Assembly: GCA_937879855.1 (NCBI GenBank)
Contig: CALFMO010000057.1
Span: forward strand, 1-64,000
Source: an uncultured Acidobacteriaceae bacterium
GTDB lineage: Bacteria > Acidobacteriota > Terriglobia > Terriglobales > Acidobacteriaceae
Length of the DNA stretch: 64,000 nucleotides
Direction of reading: 5' to 3'
Made by a program: the position numbers and the translations under genes. This document shows, in pieces, positions 59,560-64,000 of the stretch; positions within the stretch are counted from its first letter, which is position 1; every line of letters starts with the position of its first letter. A model generated the notes under the pieces. That model was given only the letters and a program-made list of their open reading frames with translations. It was not told where the DNA came from and did not search any database.

Positions 59560-61255
59560 ACCAACTCGCAAGCGCTGGCTGCGCCTGGGTCTTACGCTGA
59601 GCGCCAAACTGAACATACTCTTGCTTGGCGCGATGGTTGTGATCTTCGCCCTGCTGGGATATTTGAACGTCCGTCTGCATCGCCATCACCTGGAACAGAA
59701 CACGCTGCTCAGCGCGGAGAGAATCAGCGACCTCATTCGGCACAGCACCACTGAATACATGCTGCGTAACGATCGCGAGGGCTTGTACCACTTGATGCGG
59801 ACCATGGCGGCCGAGCCTGGCATCGAGAAGATCCGAATTTTCGATCAGGAAGGCACGATCACCTACACCACCGATGCGGCCGAGCAGAACCATGTTGTCG
59901 ATAAGACCGCTGAAGCGTGCTACGCCTGCCATGCGCAGTCGCAACCGCTGGCGCGGCTGAATCGCCCCGATCGCTTCCGCATTTATCGCAACGCCGCGAG
60001 AGCTCGCGTGCTCGGCATTATTACTCCAATCGAGAACCAGCCTGCGTGCTCGAACGCCGCCTGCCACGCGCATCCCGCGGAGCAGCGGATCCTCGGCGTC
60101 CTCGACACCAACCTTTCGCTCGCCAAGACCGACGTTCAGGTCGCCGAAAGCAGCCGGCGCATGATCGTCTACACGGGCTGCGCCCTACTGCTAATCGCGC
60201 TCTTGAGCTGGTTCTTTGTGTGGCAAGTCGTTGGCCGGCCAGTGAAAGGGCTGGAACGCGGCACCCAACGCCTGGCCGCAGGGGATCTGGGATATCAGAT
60301 CGAAGTGCGATCCAACGACGAACTCGGCGACCTGGCCACATCCTTCAATGATATGAGCCTGCGGTTGCATTCGGAGCATGAGGAGAACGTCGCCTGGACT
60401 CATACCCTCGAACAGCGGGTGGAGCAGAAGACGCGCGAACTCAAGCGCGCTCACGAACACGCGTTGCACACCGAGAAGATGGCGTCGATTGGAAAGATGG
60501 CGGCGGTGCTGGCGCATGAGATCAATAATCCGCTTTCGGGCATCCTGACCTACGCCAAGCTGCTGCGCAAGTGGATTGATCGAGAAGAGGCGGCCCGCCG
60601 CGAGGTCGCGGGCGACGGAGCTGGGAGTGTCCGCCATCAGGAAATCTGCGACTCCCTCGACCTGATCGTGTCGGAGAGCCGGCGCTGCGGCGATCTGGTG
60701 AAGAATCTGCTGACTTTTTCCCGCACCACGCCCATGAACCTGCAAGCCACCAACCTGAACCAGGTGGTTGACCGGTCGCTGCGCTTGGTGCAACACCAAC
60801 TGGATCTCGCAGGCATTCAGGTACAGCCGCAACTCGATCCCGATCTCCCGCCAGTGCTCTGCGATGCCGCCCAGATGGAGCAGGTGATTCTGGCGCTGGT
60901 GATGAATGCGCTGGACGCCATGCCGCAGGGCGGAAATTTATGGATCACGACGAGCTTTGGCCACGAACCCGATCAGGTCCACATCGTGGTGCGCGATGAC
61001 GGCTCCGGTATTCCAGCGGAAATCCTGCCACGAATTTTTGAGCCCTTTCTCACCACGAAAGAAACGGGACGCGGCGTCGGCCTGGGGCTGGCCATCAGCC
61101 ACAGCATTCTGGAGCGCCACAACGGGAGCATTGAGGTCCAGTCCGAGATTGGCCGCGGCACGACTTTCAACGTAACTCTGCCCTGGGACGCGGAGGGCGG
61201 AAAGATCGCATCGCCCACGTCTAACGAAATTGCCGCTAGTGCTAGCAGGAGGTGA
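59546..61255 (+). CDS. Sensor histidine kinase with periplasmic heme-c motifs
   Basis: A 569-residue kinase. Two membrane helices (residues ~18-40 and ~208-232) flank a periplasmic domain with C125-x2-C128-H129 and C168-x4-C173-H174, both heme-c attachment patterns. A HAMP domain (~232-285) and a coiled segment (~285-310) follow. The phospho-acceptor is H324 in HEINNP and the ATPase domain contains DDGSGIPAE and GVGLGLAISHS. It probably senses redox state of the membrane or periplasm. It overlaps HybB by 14 bases and is followed by its regulator. Confidence 0.87.
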   Translation: MQEIEPTRKRWLRLGLTLSAKLNILLLGAMVVIFALLGYLNVRLHRHHLEQNTLLSAERISDLIRHSTTEYMLRNDREGLYHLMRTMAAEPGIEKIRIFDQEGTITYTTDAAEQNHVVDKTAEACYACHAQSQPLARLNRPDRFRIYRNAARARVLGIITPIENQPACSNAACHAHPAEQRILGVLDTNLSLAKTDVQVAESSRRMIVYTGCALLLIALLSWFFVWQVVGRPVKGLERGTQRLAAGDLGYQIEVRSNDELGDLATSFNDMSLRLHSEHEENVAWTHTLEQRVEQKTRELKRAHEHALHTEKMASIGKMAAVLAHEINNPLSGILTYAKLLRKWIDREEAARREVAGDGAGSVRHQEICDSLDLIVSESRRCGDLVKNLLTFSRTTPMNLQATNLNQVVDRSLRLVQHQLDLAGIQVQPQLDPDLPPVLCDAAQMEQVILALVMNALDAMPQGGNLWITTSFGHEPDQVHIVVRDDGSGIPAEILPRIFEPFLTTKETGRGVGLGLAISHSILERHNGSIEVQSEIGRGTTFNVTLPWDAEGGKIASPTSNEIAASASRR

Positions 61256-61260
61256 TTAAC

Positions 61261-62619
61261 GTGGAAACACAAGGCAAATTATTGATCGTCGACGATGAAC
61301 TTAGCGTCCGCGATTCGCTCGGGAAATGGTTTCGGGAGGAAGGCTATGAAATCGGAACCGCCGAGAGCGCTAGCGACGCCCTCACCCGCATGGCCGAAAA
61401 TAAATGGGACTTGGCATTGCTCGATATCAAGATGCGCGGCACTGACGGCATTGAACTGCAGCGCCGGCTGCACGAAATGGATCCTGACCTCATCGTTATT
61501 ATGATGACCGGCTACGCGTCGGTGGAAACTGCCGTGACTGCACTGAAGAACGGCGCGTATGACTATGTGAGCAAGCCGCTCGACCCGGACGAGATCGCGC
61601 ACCTGGTGAAAAAAGCTCTGGCCCACCGACGCGCGGAAAAAGAAAACGTTCGCCTGCGCGAAACCGTCGCTGAAATTACGCGCCCCGGCGAACTTGTGGG
61701 TAAGAGCGCGGCGATGCGAAGAGTGCTCGAAGCCATCGAAACTGTCGGCCCTACCGATGCCAACGTTTTGATTACGGGCGAGAGTGGAACGGGAAAAGAG
61801 CTGGTGGTGCGCGCCATTCACGCTGCGAGCATGCGGCGCTTTCATCCCCTGGTCGTCATCCACTGCGGAGCTCTTACTGAGACGCTGCTGGAAAGCGAGC
61901 TCTTCGGCCACGAGAAAGGCGCCTTCACTGGCGCGCAATACCGCAAGAAAGGGAAATTCGAAATCGCCGAAGGCGGTACGGTATTTCTCGATGAGATCGG
62001 CGACATCAGTCTGAAGACGCAAACCGACCTGCTTCGCGTCCTGCAAGAGCGGGAGATTACCCGTGTCGGCGGCAACCAGGTCATCAAGGTCGATTTCCGC
62101 TGCGTCGCCGCCACCAACAAGAATCTCGAAGGGATGATTGAAGAGGGTACGTTCCGTCCTGATCTCTTCTACCGGCTCAACGTATTCCGCATCGAGTTGC
62201 CGGCGCTGCGCGAACGCCGTGAAGACATTCCGCCGCTCGTCGAACATTTTGTGCGCAAGTTTGCGCTCGCCATGAACAAGCACATCACGCGCATTTCGCC
62301 GAGTGCGATGAACCAGTTGCAGCTGCAGCCGTGGATGGGCAACGTACGGGAGTTGGAAAATGCCGTGGAGCGCGCCATGGTCGTGGCACAAGAGCCGGAG
62401 CTACGTGAACAGGACTTCATTCTTAAATCGTTGCCCTCGGTTGCTGCCAGCGGCAGGAGTCTGGATGAAATCGAGCGCGTCCACATCCTTCGAGTTCTGG
62501 AAGAGTGCGGCGGCAACCAAAGCCGCGCCGCCGATGTGCTGGACATTGACCGCGTGACACTCCATCACAAGCTCAAGCGCTATGGTTGGACGCGCACTCC
62601 GGCGGAGAGTCGAAACTGA
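61261..62619 (+). CDS. NtrC-type sigma-54 dependent response regulator
   Basis: A 452-residue activator: receiver domain (residues 1-115; acidic DDE and phospho-acceptor in LLDIKMRG), AAA+ sigma-54 interaction domain (Walker A GESGTGKE near residue 177, GAFTGA near residue 220) and a C-terminal Fis-type helix-turn-helix (NQSRAADVLDIDRVTLHHKL). GTG 61261 is preferred over GTG 61252 because AGGAGGT lies 7 bases before it. It is coupled to the kinase and is presumably its partner. No sigma-54 promoter was found nearby, so its targets are unknown. Confidence 0.9.
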   Translation: METQGKLLIVDDELSVRDSLGKWFREEGYEIGTAESASDALTRMAENKWDLALLDIKMRGTDGIELQRRLHEMDPDLIVIMMTGYASVETAVTALKNGAYDYVSKPLDPDEIAHLVKKALAHRRAEKENVRLRETVAEITRPGELVGKSAAMRRVLEAIETVGPTDANVLITGESGTGKELVVRAIHAASMRRFHPLVVIHCGALTETLLESELFGHEKGAFTGAQYRKKGKFEIAEGGTVFLDEIGDISLKTQTDLLRVLQEREITRVGGNQVIKVDFRCVAATNKNLEGMIEEGTFRPDLFYRLNVFRIELPALRERREDIPPLVEHFVRKFALAMNKHITRISPSAMNQLQLQPWMGNVRELENAVERAMVVAQEPELREQDFILKSLPSVAASGRSLDEIERVHILRVLEECGGNQSRAADVLDIDRVTLHHKLKRYGWTRTPAESRN

Positions 62620-62662
62620 CGCGGCTTAGCCTTGATCAAGAGGCGCGAAGAAGCTGGCCTGA

Positions 62663-63250
62663 ATGAACACACTGCTCCTGCTTCCGGTGGGGAAAATTGA
62701 GGTCTCAATTCTCCGGGACTTGAGCATTGCAATTTCCGGGAGTCTCGAAGTGGCTTGCGAGATCCTGCCCTATGTCCTCGATCCCACTCCTTGTTATCAC
62801 CCCGAGCGCCAGCAATATCATTCCTCTGAAATCCTGCAACGCATGCAGGCTCTAGTGCGTCCGCAGGACTGGCGTTTCCTCGCCGTTGCCGAGGTCGATC
62901 TTTACATCCCGATCCTCAAGTATGTTTTCGGGGAAGCGCAAATTGCAGGCCGCTGCGCCGTCGTTTCGCTGCACCGGCTGCGCCAGGAGTTCTATGGCCT
63001 GGATCGCGATGACGACCTGCTTCGCCAGCGGCTTCTGAAAGAATCTATCCACGAGTTGGGGCATACTCTCGAGCTTCATCATTGCCAGGACTATCGCTGC
63101 GTGATGGCCTCATCGCACGCGGTAGAGTGGATCGACTTGCGGGAGGCAGCGCTGTGCGGTTCCTGCCGCGCCAAAATCGAATCCAAGTTGAATGAGTCTG
63201 CTGGTCAAGTAACTGGTAACGATGTTGCCGCACAGGTGCGCTCGTCGTAG
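62663..63250 (+). CDS. amzA: Archaemetzincin
   Basis: A 195-residue zinc protease of the archaemetzincin family. The zinc and structural cysteines are clear: H130, E131, H134 and H140, then C141-x4-C146, V, M148, and the later C165-x2-C168. One odd point: at the glycine that normally follows the second histidine by three residues (H-x-x-G), this protein has Glu137. It is soluble. It starts 43 bases after the regulator gene on the same strand, so it may belong to the same transcript. Confidence 0.88.
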   Translation: MNTLLLLPVGKIEVSILRDLSIAISGSLEVACEILPYVLDPTPCYHPERQQYHSSEILQRMQALVRPQDWRFLAVAEVDLYIPILKYVFGEAQIAGRCAVVSLHRLRQEFYGLDRDDDLLRQRLLKESIHELGHTLELHHCQDYRCVMASSHAVEWIDLREAALCGSCRAKIESKLNESAGQVTGNDVAAQVRSS

Positions 63251-63263
63251 TACACTTTCCCGC

Positions 63264-64000
63264 ATGATGCCAAGACAACTCGCGACCGTAACCGCACTTT
63301 TGAGCCTGACAATCGGTGGCCTTGCCTTCGCGCAGGCCGGCAAGAGACACGAGCAACCGGTTGAACAGAAACCTTTTGGCACGCACGAGGGGAGGCCCAT
63401 CAACTTGTACACGCTAAAGAACGCAAATGGGATGGAAGTAGATGCCATGAACTATGGGGGCATCATCGTTTCGATTCGCGTCCCCGACCGCAAGGGCCAG
63501 CTCGCCGATGTGGTGCTCGGTCACGAGAAGCTCGAAGGCTACATTCCGAATCCTCCGTATCTCGGCGCCATCGTCGGGCGCTATGCCAATCGTATCGCCA
63601 ACGGCACCTTTACACTCGACGGCAAGACGTACACGTTACCCAAGAATGACGGGCCCAACACGCTGCACGGCGGCGTCGATAAAACCCTCAATAAAGTTGT
63701 CTGGGATGCCGAACCGCTTAAAGGCAAAACTGGCGTCGCCTTCACTTATCTCAGCAAAGATGGAGACGACGGCTGGCCGGGCAATCTGAAGGTCAAAGTG
63801 ACTTACACCTTGACCAATGACAACGAATTGGCCATCGACTACGAAGCTACGACCGACAAAGCGACGCCGATCAACCTCAGCCAGCACAGTTACTTCAATC
63901 TCGCCGGCGAAGGGAATGGCGATATTCTGAACCACGAAATCATGCTGAATGCGGACCGGTTTACTCCGGTCGATAAAAATCTGATACCTACCGGCGAACT
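63264..64000 (+). CDS. galM: Aldose 1-epimerase, cut by the window end
   Basis: The first 245 residues of an exported aldose 1-epimerase (mutarotase). A signal peptide ends near residue 25 (GLAFAQ). The galactose-mutarotase motifs are present: the GRYANRIANG and the NTLHGG block (His near residue 133), then NLSQHSYFNLAGEG. The C-terminal part is beyond base 64000. ATG 63264 is followed directly by a second ATG. Confidence 0.9.
   Translation, partial: MMPRQLATVTALLSLTIGGLAFAQAGKRHEQPVEQKPFGTHEGRPINLYTLKNANGMEVDAMNYGGIIVSIRVPDRKGQLADVVLGHEKLEGYIPNPPYLGAIVGRYANRIANGTFTLDGKTYTLPKNDGPNTLHGGVDKTLNKVVWDAEPLKGKTGVAFTYLSKDGDDGWPGNLKVKVTYTLTNDNELAIDYEATTDKATPINLSQHSYFNLAGEGNGDILNHEIMLNADRFTPVDKNLIPTGE

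Noticed and set aside
60595..60645. Repeat-derived insertion in the sensor kinase
   Set aside because: The GC-rich string (GCCCGCCGCGAGGTCGCGGG) only loosely resembles the repeats, and the loop lies in a variable part of the dimerisation domain.
1..64000. CRISPR array
   Set aside because: The repeats are irregularly spaced palindromes at distant loci; no regular repeat-spacer pattern and no cas gene were seen.

Overview
The window is a GC-rich bacterial chromosome segment. It most likely comes from an Acidobacteriota (Terriglobia/Koribacter-like) genome. This is inferred from the mix of families (DUF5916 outer-membrane protein, DUF1697, YIP1, BamD with a long tail), the frequent GTG/TTG starts and the many small palindromic intergenic repeats; no rRNA or marker gene fixes the taxon. 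The window opens inside a tRNA-Pro(GGG) gene and closes inside an aldose 1-epimerase gene.

Layout. 1-10 kb: secreted Asp-box protein, a membrane protein divergent from a TetR regulator, a DUF1697 protein, a STAS protein, a B12-binding radical SAM protein, secreted proteins and a MerR regulator. 10-20 kb: orphan hydantoinase-B subunit, threonine catabolism (tdh, kbl) and pyrimidine synthesis (pyrB, pyrC). 20-30 kb: a tandem pair of secreted paralogues overlapping a GH3 glycosidase, miaA, a VapBC-like pair with a short toxin, a large DUF5916 protein, ruvB, a ComJ-like protein and a metallo-beta-lactamase. 31.2-33.8 kb: an accessory island with an IS1595-type transposase, two small ORFs with shared ends and several very small genes with a shared palindrome. 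34-44 kb: pirin, a response regulator with a very long tail, bamD, rpe, a DMT transporter, an orphan ABC ATPase and two CPBP-type membrane proteins. 44-48.5 kb: a sugar operon (araD, symporter, small membrane protein, isomerase) behind a clear promoter and LacI-type operator. 48.7-53 kb: a three-gene flavoenzyme/ferredoxin dehydrogenase and cysK-cysE. 54-64 kb: amidohydrolase, a membrane GcvH-like protein, a HybA/HybB-like membrane redox pair overlapping a heme-c type sensor kinase and an NtrC-type regulator, archaemetzincin and galM.

The most unusual features are: (1) palindromic repeats that occur between genes and are also found in frame inside two protein genes (hydantoinase B and the metallo-beta-lactamase), one copy keeping its stem by a paired base change; (2) the redox-sensing cluster at 56.3-63.2 kb, which has hydrogenase-type electron-transfer subunits but no hydrogenase; (3) the small accessory island with duplicated ORF ends and a repeated 15-bp GTACGG palindrome.
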